Shown: piece by piece, positions 1-8,084 of the stretch | Layout: every line of letters starts with the position of its first letter | Numbering within the stretch: position 1 is the first letter of the stretch | Assembly: GCF_900103455.1 (NCBI RefSeq) | Contig: NZ_FNHI01000024.1 | Location: 62,001 to 126,000, forward strand | Direction of reading: 5' to 3' | Length of the DNA stretch: 64,000 nucleotides | From: Streptomyces wuyuanensis | Lineage (GTDB): Bacteria; Actinomycetota; Actinomycetes; Streptomycetales; Streptomycetaceae | Notes under the pieces: model-generated | What the model saw: the letters and a program-made list of their open reading frames with translations, nothing else | The model's database searches: none | Told to the model about the DNA's origin: nothing | Position numbers and translations under genes: made by a program

Positions 1-62
1 GTCATCGTCGTGATTGCGGCAACGCCCATCGGCGACCTCCTGGCGCGGTGGTTGGTCCCTCA

Positions 63-74
63 CGAACTAGTTCG
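63..74. promoter_or_regulatory. Perfect 12-bp palindrome upstream of the ArsC-like gene
   Basis: CGAACTAGTTCG is a perfect palindrome in a locally AT-richer stretch about 85 bp before the ArsC-like start. It could be a repressor operator, but no cognate regulator is adjacent and chance cannot be excluded. Confidence 0.3.
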
Positions 75-158
75 ATTTTATCGCCCGCCACTGACAATCG
101 CCCCTGGCCAAACGGTGTTCACGGTGTTCGAGTGGCCCACGGGGAGTACGGTGGCGGA

Positions 159-518
159 ATGGAGATCTGGATCAATCCCGCGTGCTCGAAGTGCCGCAGT
201 GCGCTGCATCTGCTCGACGAGGAGGGCGCGTCGTACACGGTGCGCCGCTACCTCGAGGACGTTCCGTCCGAGAAGGAGATCCGCGAGGTCCTCGAACGGC
301 TCGGGCTGGAGCCGTGGGACATCACCCGGACCCATGAGGCGATCGCCCGGGAACTCGGCGTGAAGGACTGGCCGAGGGACGCGGACTCGAGGCCCCGGTG
401 GATCGCGGCGCTCTCGGAGCACCCGAAGCTGATCCAGCGCCCGATCATCACGGCGGACGACGGCACGGCGGTGGTGGCGCGCACCGACGAGGCGGTACGG
501 GACGCGCTCGGCCGCTGA
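159..518 (+). CDS. ArsC/Spx-family thioredoxin-fold reductase
   Basis: This 119-residue cytoplasmic protein has the ArsC fold and near-typical family length. The N-terminal NPACSKC motif (residues 6-12) places Cys9 where ArsC has its arsenate-attacking cysteine, and a second cysteine makes a CxxC pair. Arg94 in QRPI matches the ArsC anion-binding RP motif, with a further Arg near residue 109. It probably acts as a glutathione- or mycothiol-type reductase or a stress protein; arsenate as the substrate is not shown, because no arsR or arsB lies nearby. The start at 159 was chosen because translation begins directly with the family's first strand and a purine-rich GGTGGCGGA precedes it; a longer reading from 48 adds unrelated low-complexity residues. 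The gene stands alone and a hairpin follows it. Confidence 0.85.
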   Translation: MEIWINPACSKCRSALHLLDEEGASYTVRRYLEDVPSEKEIREVLERLGLEPWDITRTHEAIARELGVKDWPRDADSRPRWIAALSEHPKLIQRPIITADDGTAVVARTDEAVRDALGR

Positions 519-570
519 AGGCGCGGAGCGGGCCGGGCGCACGAAGCGCACCGGAGGCCGCGACGGCCGT

Positions 571-597
571 AAGGGCGCCCGCCCGTCGGGCGCCCTT
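571..597. terminator. Hairpin terminator after the ArsC-like gene
   Basis: AAGGGCGCCC (571-580) pairs perfectly with GGGCGCCCTT (588-597) across a 7-nt loop, about 50 bp past the stop codon. Confidence 0.75.
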
Positions 598-751
598 CAG
601 CTTCCAGGTCCCCGCCCACCTGCGAAAACTTAAGCCTCAGTTAAGGAAGTCACCGCTGAGACATTGAGCAGGGCCTTCGGCCTACTCGTACGTAACGGCA
701 CACGCAACAACCCATCCGGCCGCCGTTCGGAGCCGGGGACAGGAGCCTTAC

Positions 752-1744
752 GTGTCGCGCAAGAAGACCCTCAGCGGCAAGAAGAAGATCGCGCTCATGA
801 TCGGTGCCGCGGCACTGGTCGGCGGTACTGCGGTTGTCATGACCGGGACAAGCAATGCCTCGGCGGCCTGTGACGGATTCGCCCAGGCCGTTCGCAACAA
901 CGAGAACTTCATCGCCGGTCAACGGGCCAATCCCGACGCCCAGTCGGCAGCACGGATCGCCAACCGCGAGGCGGTGATCAGGCAGATCAACCTCCAGCAG
1001 GAAGCCGCGGGATGTGCGGACGGCTCCGGCGGCGGAGACCAGGCAGCGGCTCCGGCCCAGCCCTCGGCCGGTCAGGGCCAGGCCGCGGGCGGCGGGGCCG
1101 CGGACGCGGGTGCGGGTGCGGGTGCGGGTGCGGGTGCGGCCGGCGAGGTCGTCTGCGCCGGGCAGAACCTCACCTTCTCCAACGACGGGGGCGCACCCGC
1201 TGCCTCCAGCGGCCAGTTCCCGATCGGCACCCAGCTCAAGGTCACCAACCTGGCCAACAACAAGACCACCACCGTCGAGGTGACGTCGACGTCCGGCAGC
1301 TGCGCCCTGCTGAACGCGGCGGCGTTCGAGCAGGTCCGCGAGGCCGGCAAGAACGTGATCCGCGAGGTCCGCATCGAGCGTCTGGGCGCCGGCGGAGCGG
1401 GAGGCGGTGACGCCGCCCAACCCCCGGCCGACGAGCAGCCCCCCGCGGACGACGCCGGTGACCAGGCCGGCGGCGGTGACCAGGGCGGCGCGGCCGGTGA
1501 GGTCGTCTGTGCCGGATCGACGGTGACGCTCTCCGGCGAAGGCGGTGCTCCGGCGGCCTCCAGCGGCCAGTTCCCGGTCGGCACCCAGCTGAAGGTGACG
1601 AACCTCGACAACGACAAGTCGACGACCGTCGAGGTGACGTCGACGTCCGGCAGCTGCGCCCTGCTCAACAACGCCGCGTTCGAGCAGGTCCGCGAGCCCG
1701 GGAAGTTCCTGATCCGGAACGCGCGCATCGAGCGCGTCGGCTGA
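752..1744 (+). CDS. Secreted protein with two double-psi-barrel-like repeats
   Basis: This 330-residue exported protein has a basic N-terminus, a hydrophobic core and a likely signal peptidase site after Ala-Ser-Ala near residue 38. Residues 40-90 form a helical segment bounded by two cysteines. A Gly/Ala linker that includes (GA)n leads to two copies of an ~80-residue domain (131-213 and 249-330). Each begins GEVVCAG, carries a GTQLKVTNL strand and a SGSCALLN segment, and ends RIER.G. The FP.GTQLKVTNL pattern resembles the RlpA/expansin double-psi beta barrel, but the catalytic aspartate region is degenerate, so lytic activity is doubtful; a cell-wall or carbohydrate-binding role is inference. 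Each repeat holds two cysteines that could form a disulfide. The GTG start at 752 has AGGAG 7 nt upstream. The gene is monocistronic. Confidence 0.75.
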   Translation: MSRKKTLSGKKKIALMIGAAALVGGTAVVMTGTSNASAACDGFAQAVRNNENFIAGQRANPDAQSAARIANREAVIRQINLQQEAAGCADGSGGGDQAAAPAQPSAGQGQAAGGGAADAGAGAGAGAGAAGEVVCAGQNLTFSNDGGAPAASSGQFPIGTQLKVTNLANNKTTTVEVTSTSGSCALLNAAAFEQVREAGKNVIREVRIERLGAGGAGGGDAAQPPADEQPPADDAGDQAGGGDQGGAAGEVVCAGSTVTLSGEGGAPAASSGQFPVGTQLKVTNLDNDKSTTVEVTSTSGSCALLNNAAFEQVREPGKFLIRNARIERVG

Positions 1745-1758
1745 CGCGCCCCCCTGCT

Positions 1759-1838
1759 CCCGGGTGCCGGCGGCCGCCCTGCGGGCACCCGGGGAAGCGG
1801 AGGAGCGGACGGGACCCTCGGCCCGGCCGCTCCTCCGC
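1759..1838. terminator. Tandem hairpins between convergent genes
   Basis: Two perfect stems lie in series: 1759-1768 with 1784-1793 (10 bp) and 1797-1808 with 1827-1838 (12 bp). They separate the secreted protein gene from the oxidoreductase gene that converges on it and can serve both. Confidence 0.75.
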
Positions 1839-1958
1839 CCGCTCGTGTGACGGGCCGTCCACTCGCATGCCGGGGACGGCGGACACCCACCGGGACGGCA
1901 CCGTCTCTCACCCCCGCCGCGCCGGGCCCTCGGCAGCAGACGTCCCGCCGGGCCGAGT

Positions 1959-2870
1959 TCAGCTCCCGTCGGCCTCCGCCCGCGACTCCCCCAGCCTCTC
2001 CTCGGCCTGCGCCAGGATCTCCGTGATCCGCAGTCCCAGACGTACGTCGCAGGCGTGCGGATCCCCCGTGCGGGCCGAGTCCAGCAGGGCGTCGACCGCC
2101 GAGCCGAACGAGCCGACGGCGTCGCTCCACGCCGGCATGGCGACCCGCCCGCGCTCCCCGTACAGGTCGATGCTCGCGCCGGCCGCCTCGGGAGGGGCGC
2201 TCAGGCCCACGGTCGCCGTGCTCGACGCCCCCGACGCGTGCCGGAAGGCCAGATGGACCGTGTCCGCCTGACCGCGCAGCGCGGTCAGGTCCGTGACATC
2301 GCCGAGCACCGGCAGCAGCACGGACAGCGCATGGGGGCCGACGTCCCACAGCCCACCCTTCTCCCGACGCCAGGGCGAGGCGGCGTACGGACTCGCCGAG
2401 CCGTGTCCGAAGAGCGAGCCGAGCCAGTGCGCCCGGCCCGTCAACCAGCCGCCCGCGGTGGCCTGTTCGGCGATCCACGGGGCCGTGTCCGCGGCGAACC
2501 GCAGCGTGCAGAAGACGACGGACGCGACACCCGAGCCCTCCACCGCCGCCACCACGTCACGGGCCCCGGCCACCGTCGTCGCCACCGGCTTGTCCAAGAG
2601 CAGATGCCGTCCGGCGGCGGCCGCGCGGGCCGCCAGCGGGGCCTGGACGTCGGGCGGCAGGGCGAACGCTACGGCGTCGCTCGCCTCGATGAGGGCGTCC
2701 ACCTCCTCGTACGCTGTGACCCCGTGGGCCCCCGCGAGCGCGGCGGCGGCCTCCGGGCGCCGCCCCCACACGCCGCTGAGGACGGCCTCCGGGTGCGCGG
2801 CGAGAGCCGGTGCCTGGGTGCGCTCCGCCCAGGGGCCCGTTCCGATCAGTCCGATCCGCGGCTTCGTCAT
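1959..2870 (-). CDS. Gfo/Idh/MocA-family NAD(P)-dependent oxidoreductase
   Basis: This 303-residue cytoplasmic dehydrogenase opens with the dinucleotide-binding GLIGTGPWA at residues 7-15. The catalytic lysine lies in DKPVA (93-97), where the family norm is EKP. WDVGPH further on matches the family's conserved C-terminal-domain histidine region. The substrate is probably a sugar or polyol but cannot be deduced: the gene is alone, with convergent and divergent neighbours. The start at 2870 places the Rossmann strand at residue 5; longer readings run through repeat-rich intergenic DNA and are not credible. At 303 residues it is slightly short for the family, whose members are often 330-390. Confidence 0.88.
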   Translation of the reverse strand: MTKPRIGLIGTGPWAERTQAPALAAHPEAVLSGVWGRRPEAAAALAGAHGVTAYEEVDALIEASDAVAFALPPDVQAPLAARAAAAGRHLLLDKPVATTVAGARDVVAAVEGSGVASVVFCTLRFAADTAPWIAEQATAGGWLTGRAHWLGSLFGHGSASPYAASPWRREKGGLWDVGPHALSVLLPVLGDVTDLTALRGQADTVHLAFRHASGASSTATVGLSAPPEAAGASIDLYGERGRVAMPAWSDAVGSFGSAVDALLDSARTGDPHACDVRLGLRITEILAQAEERLGESRAEADGS

Positions 2871-2955
2871 GCGGCCAGTCTGCACCGGGGACGGGACCAC
2901 CGGCGGGAGAGCGGTTCGAGCAGAAAACGGCTCGCGGACCAGAGACCCCAGACCA

Positions 2956-3011
2956 CGAACCACGAACCACGGCCCACGGCCCACGAACCACGGCCCACGA
3001 ACCACGGCCCA
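2956..3011. repeat. Eight tandem heptamers of two alternating types
   Basis: Eight consecutive 7-bp units run without interruption: CGAACCA twice, CGGCCCA twice, then CGAACCA, CGGCCCA, CGAACCA, CGGCCCA. A degenerate ninth unit (CGGATCG) follows. The array lies in the 499-bp gap between the divergent oxidoreductase and glnII genes and holds no convincing gene. Confidence 0.9.
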
Positions 3012-3276
3012 CGGATCGCGGACACGACGACCACGGATCGCGTGGGCGTATACGACGTGTTCGGCACCGCGGCAGAGGGGCCCGCGCAGCACTTCTCGTG
3101 CCCACCGGTTCGCGTCGTCGCCGACCGCCCAGGAGGCGGGCGCGTCCCCGAGGGTCCGGGGGAACCGGCGAACCCTCCCTCCCCGCGTGCCCTGCCGGGA
3201 ACCGCCGCGAATCCGTTTGCCCGCGGTCCGCGGGCAGCCGGGCGCGCGGAGGTCGCCAGCCTCGTCGCATCGCCGA

Positions 3277-3314
3277 GTAACACGGGGTTCACAATCGAGC
3301 AATGGCCGGGAAAT
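3277..3314 (+). promoter_or_regulatory. Candidate GlnR box upstream of glnII
   Basis: Four 5-mers repeat at exact 11-bp spacing: GTAAC (3277), TTCAC (3288), GCAAT (3299) and GAAAT (3310). This follows the published actinobacterial GlnR layout gTnAC-n6-GaAAc-n6-gTnAC-n6-GaAAc; the first and fourth sites match best and the second and third are weak. The element lies 56 bp upstream of the glnII start. glnII is an established GlnR target in S. coelicolor; identifying this element as the site is inference. Confidence 0.5.
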
Positions 3315-3369
3315 CCTGGGTTGCGAAGCTGCGCCTCATACCCGCTGCACCCGCAAAGGATGAGGGCCC

Positions 3370-4401
3370 GTGACCATCAAGGCTGAGTACATCTGGATCG
3401 ACGGCACCGAGCCGACCGCGAAGCTCCGCTCGAAGACGAAGATTCTGACGGGTTCCGCCGCAGACGTCTCCGAGCTTCCCATCTGGGGCTTCGACGGATC
3501 CAGCACCAACCAGGCCGAGGGTCACGCGTCCGACTGCGTGCTGAAGCCGGTCTTCTCGTGTCCCGACCCGATCCGCGGCGGCGACGACGTGCTGGTGCTG
3601 TGCGAGGTCCTCAACACGGACATGACCCCGCACCCGTCCAACACCCGGGCCCAGCTGGCCGAGGTGGCGGGCAAGTTCACCGCGCAGGAGCCGATCTTCG
3701 GCATCGAGCAGGAGTACACCTTCTTCGACCGGGACCGTCCGCTCGGTTTCCCCGTCGGCGGCTTCCCGGCCCCGCAGGGCGGCTACTACTGCGGTGTCGG
3801 CGCCGACGAGATCCACGGCCGTGACGTCGTCGAGGCGCACCTGGAGAACTGCCTGAAGGCGGGTCTCGGCATCTCCGGCATCAACGCCGAGGTCATGCCG
3901 GGCCAGTGGGAGTTCCAGGTCGGCCCGCTGGCGCCGCTGGAGGTCGCGGACCAGCTGTGGATCGCCCGCTGGCTGCTGTACCGCACCGCCGAGGACTTCA
4001 ACGTCTCCGCCACGCTCGACCCGAAGCCGGTGAAGGGCGACTGGAACGGCGCCGGCGCGCACACCAACTTCTCGACGAAGGCGATGCGCGAGGGCTACGA
4101 CGCCATCATCACCGCGTGCGAGTCGCTGGGCGAGGGCTCCAAGCCGCTGGACCACGTGAAGAACTACGGCGCCGGCATCGACGACCGCCTGACCGGTCTG
4201 CACGAGACGGCCCCCTGGAACGAGTACAGCTACGGCGTCTCCGACCGCGGCGCCTCGGTGCGCATCCCGTGGCAGGTCGAGAAGGACGGCAAGGGCTACA
4301 TCGAGGACCGCCGTCCGAACGCGAACGTCGACCCGTACGTGGTGACCCGCCTGCTGGTGGACACCTGCTGCTCCGCTCTGGAGAAGGCCGGCCAGGTCTG
4401 A
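3370..4401 (+). CDS. glnII: Glutamine synthetase type II
   Basis: GlnII makes glutamine from glutamate, ammonia and ATP. The 343-residue protein is typical of the eukaryote-like GSII family, which is octameric or decameric and, unlike GSI, is not adenylylated. Landmarks include WGFDGSSTNQAEG (the Asp-Gly-Ser-Ser substrate-pocket strand), FGIEQEYTFFD with metal-binding Glu residues, GQWEFQVGP, NGAGAHTNFSTK and a C-terminal RRPNANVDPY segment. The GTG start at 3370 has an AAGGATGAGG Shine-Dalgarno region. The gene is monocistronic, closed by a 19-bp hairpin and preceded by a GlnR-like box, in line with induction under nitrogen limitation. The winged-helix gene downstream is on the same strand but has its own 600-bp upstream region. 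Confidence 0.97.
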   Translation: MTIKAEYIWIDGTEPTAKLRSKTKILTGSAADVSELPIWGFDGSSTNQAEGHASDCVLKPVFSCPDPIRGGDDVLVLCEVLNTDMTPHPSNTRAQLAEVAGKFTAQEPIFGIEQEYTFFDRDRPLGFPVGGFPAPQGGYYCGVGADEIHGRDVVEAHLENCLKAGLGISGINAEVMPGQWEFQVGPLAPLEVADQLWIARWLLYRTAEDFNVSATLDPKPVKGDWNGAGAHTNFSTKAMREGYDAIITACESLGEGSKPLDHVKNYGAGIDDRLTGLHETAPWNEYSYGVSDRGASVRIPWQVEKDGKGYIEDRRPNANVDPYVVTRLLVDTCCSALEKAGQV

Positions 4402-4415
4402 TCCCGCAGCCGCTT

Positions 4416-4457
4416 CGGAAGGGGCGCCCGCCGGTCATCCGGCGGGCGCCCCTTCCG
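4416..4457 (+). terminator. 19-bp perfect hairpin after glnII
   Basis: Bases 4416-4434 pair without mismatch with 4439-4457 across a TCAT loop, and a TTT run follows. This is one of the strongest terminators in the window, 15 bp past the glnII stop. Confidence 0.92.
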
Positions 4458-5000
4458 TTTCGCCGGCGGTCGGGTGCTTCCGCCGGGCGGGCGACCCCTC
4501 GGCGTTGTCGGTGGCACGAGACCGGGGTCCTGGAGTGGCCATCACCGTGACGCCGCCGGACTGGCGCAGGCGCCTCGTGGACTGAGGGCGCGCGGGTGGC
4601 GCGGGTGGCGCGGGTGGCGCGGCGGCACTGGCCGAAAGGGATCGGGGTGGTGTCCGTCTCGTGAGAGGAGTCTGCTGCCGTTCCGTGTCATCTGCTTGAA
4701 TGGGGGAATGGCCAGCCTTCGGAGCAGTGTGACGGGTCGCAGCGACCTCGAGCCGTTCTGGCCTTCCCGCCAGCACCACGACTTCGACCGTGTGTGTTGC
4801 CGCGCGATGAACGCGTCGGCCCTCTAAAGCTTTTCCGGAAGCTCCGTTTCCCCGGACACCGGCCGGTCTCCAGTGACCCGCCCGGCGGTCCGGGCACTTC
4901 CCGGGCCTTCGGCCGACGCGCACGACGTACGCACCTCCGTCCGTTCCGCCGCCCGGCCGTACCCGGCCGGCGACTCCTCGCGCGAAAGAGCTGACCTCTC
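4458..5000. other. Non-coding stretch with a short tandem repeat
   Basis: I find no credible gene in these ~540 bp; the open frames here have arginine-rich, shadow-like translations and no ribosome site. It holds three exact copies of GCGGGTGGC at 4592-4618 and must contain the promoter of the winged-helix regulator. Confidence 0.6.
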
Positions 5001-5642
5001 ATGGCGAACTCCCGTTCCTTCTCCGCCGCGACCGTCCCCAGTCCCGCGACCGTCCCCAGCCCGGCAGCCGGCGGGCAGCACCGCCACCGGCTCCGGGCCG
5101 TCGACCCGGACGAGGTGGTGCACGTGGCGGACTTCCTCCCGCCGGGCGCCACCTGGCTGCCGGCGCCCCAGCACACCGTCCCCTCACTCCCGGGCCGGCC
5201 ACCGATGGTCGGCTACCTCGTGCTCGTCCCGGCGGACCAGCAGCCGCCGCTCCTGGCATCGGCGACCCCGGTGGCTGCTCCGGTCCCGGGCCCCGGTTCC
5301 GCGTCCTCCGTCACGGAGCGGGACGCGGACCGGAGCGGTCCGGACGCGGACGGCGGTCCGGCGGGCCCCGTCCGTGTCGACTCCGCACGGCGCACGGCGG
5401 CCGTCGGCGAACGGGAGCTGGACCTCACGTATCTGGAGTTCGAGCTGCTGGCGCATCTGGTCGCGCACCCGCACCGGGTGCACACCCGCGACCAGTTGGT
5501 GACCACGGTATGGGGCTACGGCCACGTGGGCGACGGCCGCACCGTCGATGTCCATGTGGCGCGGCTGCGCCGCAAGCTGGGCGCCGAGCACCGCCACACG
5601 ATCCAGACCGTGCGGCGGGTCGGCTACAAGTACGCGCCCTGA
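5001..5642 (+). CDS. Orphan OmpR-type winged-helix regulator
   Basis: This 213-residue putative DNA-binding protein has an OmpR/PhoB-type winged helix at about residues 115-213: an ELDLTYLEFELLAHL helix, a TRDQLV.TVWG turn, the TVDVHVARLRRKL recognition helix and a wing ending VRRVGYKY. It lacks the phosphoacceptor receiver domain. Residues 1-110 are instead Pro/Ala-rich with a short hydrophobic MVGYLVLVPA strand, and no histidine kinase is adjacent, so phospho-control is unlikely. The ATG at 5001 has only a weak purine stretch (CGAAAGAG) upstream. It lies downstream of glnII, as a similar regulator does in S. coelicolor to my recollection; a link to nitrogen control is inference. Confidence 0.82.
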   Translation: MANSRSFSAATVPSPATVPSPAAGGQHRHRLRAVDPDEVVHVADFLPPGATWLPAPQHTVPSLPGRPPMVGYLVLVPADQQPPLLASATPVAAPVPGPGSASSVTERDADRSGPDADGGPAGPVRVDSARRTAAVGERELDLTYLEFELLAHLVAHPHRVHTRDQLVTTVWGYGHVGDGRTVDVHVARLRRKLGAEHRHTIQTVRRVGYKYAP

Positions 5643-5661
5643 CGGGCCCGGGGCTCGGAGA

Positions 5662-5697
5662 GGCCCGGGGAAGCGGAAGCACCGCGGTCCCCGGGCC
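5662..5697. terminator. Bidirectional hairpin between convergent genes
   Basis: GGCCCGGGGA (5662-5671) pairs perfectly with TCCCCGGGCC (5688-5697). It sits between the ends of the winged-helix gene and the PepSY gene. Confidence 0.75.
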
Positions 5698-5709
5698 GGC
5701 CTCGCTCCG

Positions 5710-7185
5710 TCAGGCCGCCGGGGACCGGCGCCGTGCCCGGGCCACCAGGCCCAGGGCGATGTCGACGGCGAGGAAGACCAGAAGGCTGATGCCGAGCATC
5801 GGCACGAACCAGCCCACCAGCACGGTCACAGCGGCGAGGGGCATCATCGCCGTCACCGGGACCCTGCGCCACGCCCCGCGCGGCACGGGACGCCCGAATC
5901 GGAAGGATCCGCCGGAGGGGGTTCCGGCGTCGTCCCCGGCGCCGGACTGCCGGTCCCTGGTCGGGCGGCGCTGCCACCACATGCGGTAGCCCCAGACGAT
6001 CAGCATGATCAACGCGACCATGAGGGCGGCCAGGACGAGCTGGTTGACCAGGCCGAACAGCACGCCCATGTGGGCGTCGATGCCGAACCGGGTCAGCTTC
6101 GCGAGCAACGGGTAGTCGGCGAACCGGAGTTCGTCCATGATCCGCGCGTCGGCGGGGTCGATCGCGACGGAGTCCAGGTGGACCGGGAAGGTGGCGTCGG
6201 TCTCCTTGACGACGTAACCGCTGCCGTCGGCGGGGAGGATCACCGAGATCCGGCCCTCCACCCCGACCCCCGCGGCGGCGGCGACCGCGTTGTCGATGCC
6301 GATGTCAGCGCCCTGGTGGGCGCCCCCGTGGCCGCCGTCGCCGTGGCCCTCGTGCTCGCCGCCGCCCGCGGCCGCGCCGTCGAGGGTGGCGGAGACGACC
6401 GGGGTCGCGCCACCGAGCTGGTCCTGCACCGCGCCGATGTTCTCGCCCGCGTACTTCGACCAGGTCAGACCGGTGGCGGAGAGCAGCACCAGTCCGGCCA
6501 CGGCCCACAGGCCGACGGAGCCGTGCCAGGACAGGGTGCGGCGGCGGCCCTTGGCGCCGCGTTCGGGCACGAGCAGGGCCCGCTTCGACGCCCGCTTGCG
6601 GCCGATCCACAGCAGCAGCCCGCCGAGGGCGACCACCCACAGCCAGCTGGCCGCGAGTTCGCTGTAGTTGCGGCCGAGGTCGCCGAGGTGCAGATCGCGG
6701 TGCAGCTCGTCGATCCAGGTGCGCAGCGGGAGCGCGCCGGAGCTGCCGTAGCTGGGCAGTTCGCCCCGTATCTCGGCGGTGTACGGGTCGACGAAGACGG
6801 CCAGCGACTTGCCCTCCTCGACCTCGGGACTGCTCATCAGGACGCGGGTGGTGGCCCCGTCGTCGGCGGAGGGCCAGACCGCGGTGACGGTGCCCTCCGG
6901 GTGTGCCTTCCGGGCCGCGGCCACCTGGGAGTCGAGGGGTAGCTTCCGCTCGCCGACGTCGGTCGTCAGCTCATGGCTGTAGACGATCTTCTCGGCCTGG
7001 AAGGAGAGGGCGTAGAGCAGTCCGCTGGTGGCGGCGACCAGCAGGAGCGGGGCGATGAGGATGCCGGCGTAGAAGTGGAGGCGCAGCACGAGGGGTCGCA
7101 GGGCGCTCCAGGTGGAGCGCTTCTCCGCTGCGGCGGACGCCTCGGGGGTGTCGGCACTGCCCCGTACGGGGTCGTCAATGGCCAT
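5710..7185 (-). CDS. PepSY-associated transmembrane protein with His-rich loop
   Basis: This 491-residue integral membrane protein has the PepSY_TM layout: an N-terminal helix (VLRLHFYAGILIAP start), a periplasm-facing PepSY-like domain, a WIDELHRDLHLGDLGR segment, a central helix pair (SWLWVVALGGLLLWIG; SVGLWAVAGLVLLSATG), a second extracytoplasmic domain and two or more C-terminal helices. Conserved HFYAG and ELHRDLHLG histidines resemble those of the family, often linked to heme or metal reduction in iron uptake. Between the helices lies an unusual Gly/His stretch, GEHEGHGDGGHGGAHQG, which could bind Cu, Zn or Ni. The start at 7185 has AGGACC just upstream; an ATG at 7212, nine codons earlier, is the alternative. 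It lies 47 bp downstream of the His-rich membrane protein gene and probably shares its transcript. Confidence 0.85.
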   Translation of the reverse strand: MAIDDPVRGSADTPEASAAAEKRSTWSALRPLVLRLHFYAGILIAPLLLVAATSGLLYALSFQAEKIVYSHELTTDVGERKLPLDSQVAAARKAHPEGTVTAVWPSADDGATTRVLMSSPEVEEGKSLAVFVDPYTAEIRGELPSYGSSGALPLRTWIDELHRDLHLGDLGRNYSELAASWLWVVALGGLLLWIGRKRASKRALLVPERGAKGRRRTLSWHGSVGLWAVAGLVLLSATGLTWSKYAGENIGAVQDQLGGATPVVSATLDGAAAGGGEHEGHGDGGHGGAHQGADIGIDNAVAAAAGVGVEGRISVILPADGSGYVVKETDATFPVHLDSVAIDPADARIMDELRFADYPLLAKLTRFGIDAHMGVLFGLVNQLVLAALMVALIMLIVWGYRMWWQRRPTRDRQSGAGDDAGTPSGGSFRFGRPVPRGAWRRVPVTAMMPLAAVTVLVGWFVPMLGISLLVFLAVDIALGLVARARRRSPAA

Positions 7186-7232
7186 GGTGGTCCTAGGAGT
7201 CGGCGTTGACATGGGGATTTCGGCCCCCGGTG

Positions 7233-7970
7233 TCAGACGAGTGCTCCAGGGGCCGTGGCGCGGGTGACCGGGCCGACGGGCGGACCGCGCCGGGAGAGGC
7301 TGTGCGTGAGGACGACGCCGTGGAGACGCCGGGTGCGGTGGCCGGGCCGCGGGGGCCGGGCCGGTTCGGGGACGCGTACGACGGCGAGAAGCAGCCGCAG
7401 CGGTGCGAACGGGGCGGCGCAGACGGTGCCGACTGTCCGGGCCAGCCGGAAGAAGGCCGCCTCGCCCCGGGCGAGCCAGAGTGCGCACACCGCGGCGCCG
7501 AGGACGTGGGCGGCGAGCATGCCGGCGGGGCCGGTGGCGAGCTGGGTCGAATGCGCGGCGATGTCGGCGAAGAGGGTGCCGGCGGAGTGCGCGGACGAGG
7601 CGCCCGACATGACGGCGTCCACCGCCGGGGCGCCGTCGGCGAGCACGGAGTCCGCTGCCGCCGTCCCGGTCCCGCCGCCGATGTGGTGGTGCGGGGCGGT
7701 GTGGCCCGCGGCATGGGGCTCGGAGCGGGCGAAGAGCAGATGGAGGGCGCCCTGGACGCCGAGCAGGGCCGCCCCGATCGGGAGCGGGCCCCGGCGCCGG
7801 GTGCCCGCGAACCATCCCCCGGCCGCGGTGAGAGCGAGCGCGCCCAGCACGGCGACAGGCGGAAGATCATGCCCGGATGTGAACGAATGCCCCACCGCAG
7901 CCAAAGTCACGCACACCGCCGCGAATAGTGCGGCTCGGAGGGCGCGCATCGGCGACCGGGCATCCGTCAT
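7233..7970 (-). CDS. Membrane protein with a His cluster, upstream of PepSY gene
   Basis: This 245-residue predicted integral membrane protein has about five hydrophobic helices. These include an N-terminal helix (residues ~8-25), PVAVLGALALTAAGGWFAG, IGAALLGVQGALHLLFA and a later GMLAAHVLGAAVCALWLA segment. A His cluster, HAAGHTAPHHHIGGG, lies between helices, and scattered further His and Met residues (SHSFTSGHD-like and MSGASSAHS regions) suggest metal handling. I cannot assign a family. The gene directly precedes the PepSY membrane gene on the same strand, and both carry His-rich extracytoplasmic stretches, so a shared copper- or iron-related role is a reasonable inference. The start at 7970 is chosen by length; an ATG at 7949 (MRALRAALF) is also possible. 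Confidence 0.72.
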   Translation of the reverse strand: MTDARSPMRALRAALFAAVCVTLAAVGHSFTSGHDLPPVAVLGALALTAAGGWFAGTRRRGPLPIGAALLGVQGALHLLFARSEPHAAGHTAPHHHIGGGTGTAAADSVLADGAPAVDAVMSGASSAHSAGTLFADIAAHSTQLATGPAGMLAAHVLGAAVCALWLARGEAAFFRLARTVGTVCAAPFAPLRLLLAVVRVPEPARPPRPGHRTRRLHGVVLTHSLSRRGPPVGPVTRATAPGALV

Positions 7971-8084
7971 GGCCCGCACATGGTGCCATCCCGCGGCGCC
8001 CTTCCGGCAGACGGGGGCACGGACCGATTCTTCCCGCAGCGGAATCGCGCACGTCAGCGGGGGCGAGCGGGCACCCTCGACACC

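Noticed and set aside
48..158. Longer start for the ArsC-like protein
   Set aside because: The 37 extra residues lack similarity to the family, whose first strand begins at the ATG at 159.
4474..4923. Small open frames between glnII and the winged-helix gene
   Set aside because: Arg/Pro/Ser-rich translations, no Shine-Dalgarno and overlap with a hairpin and a tandem repeat.
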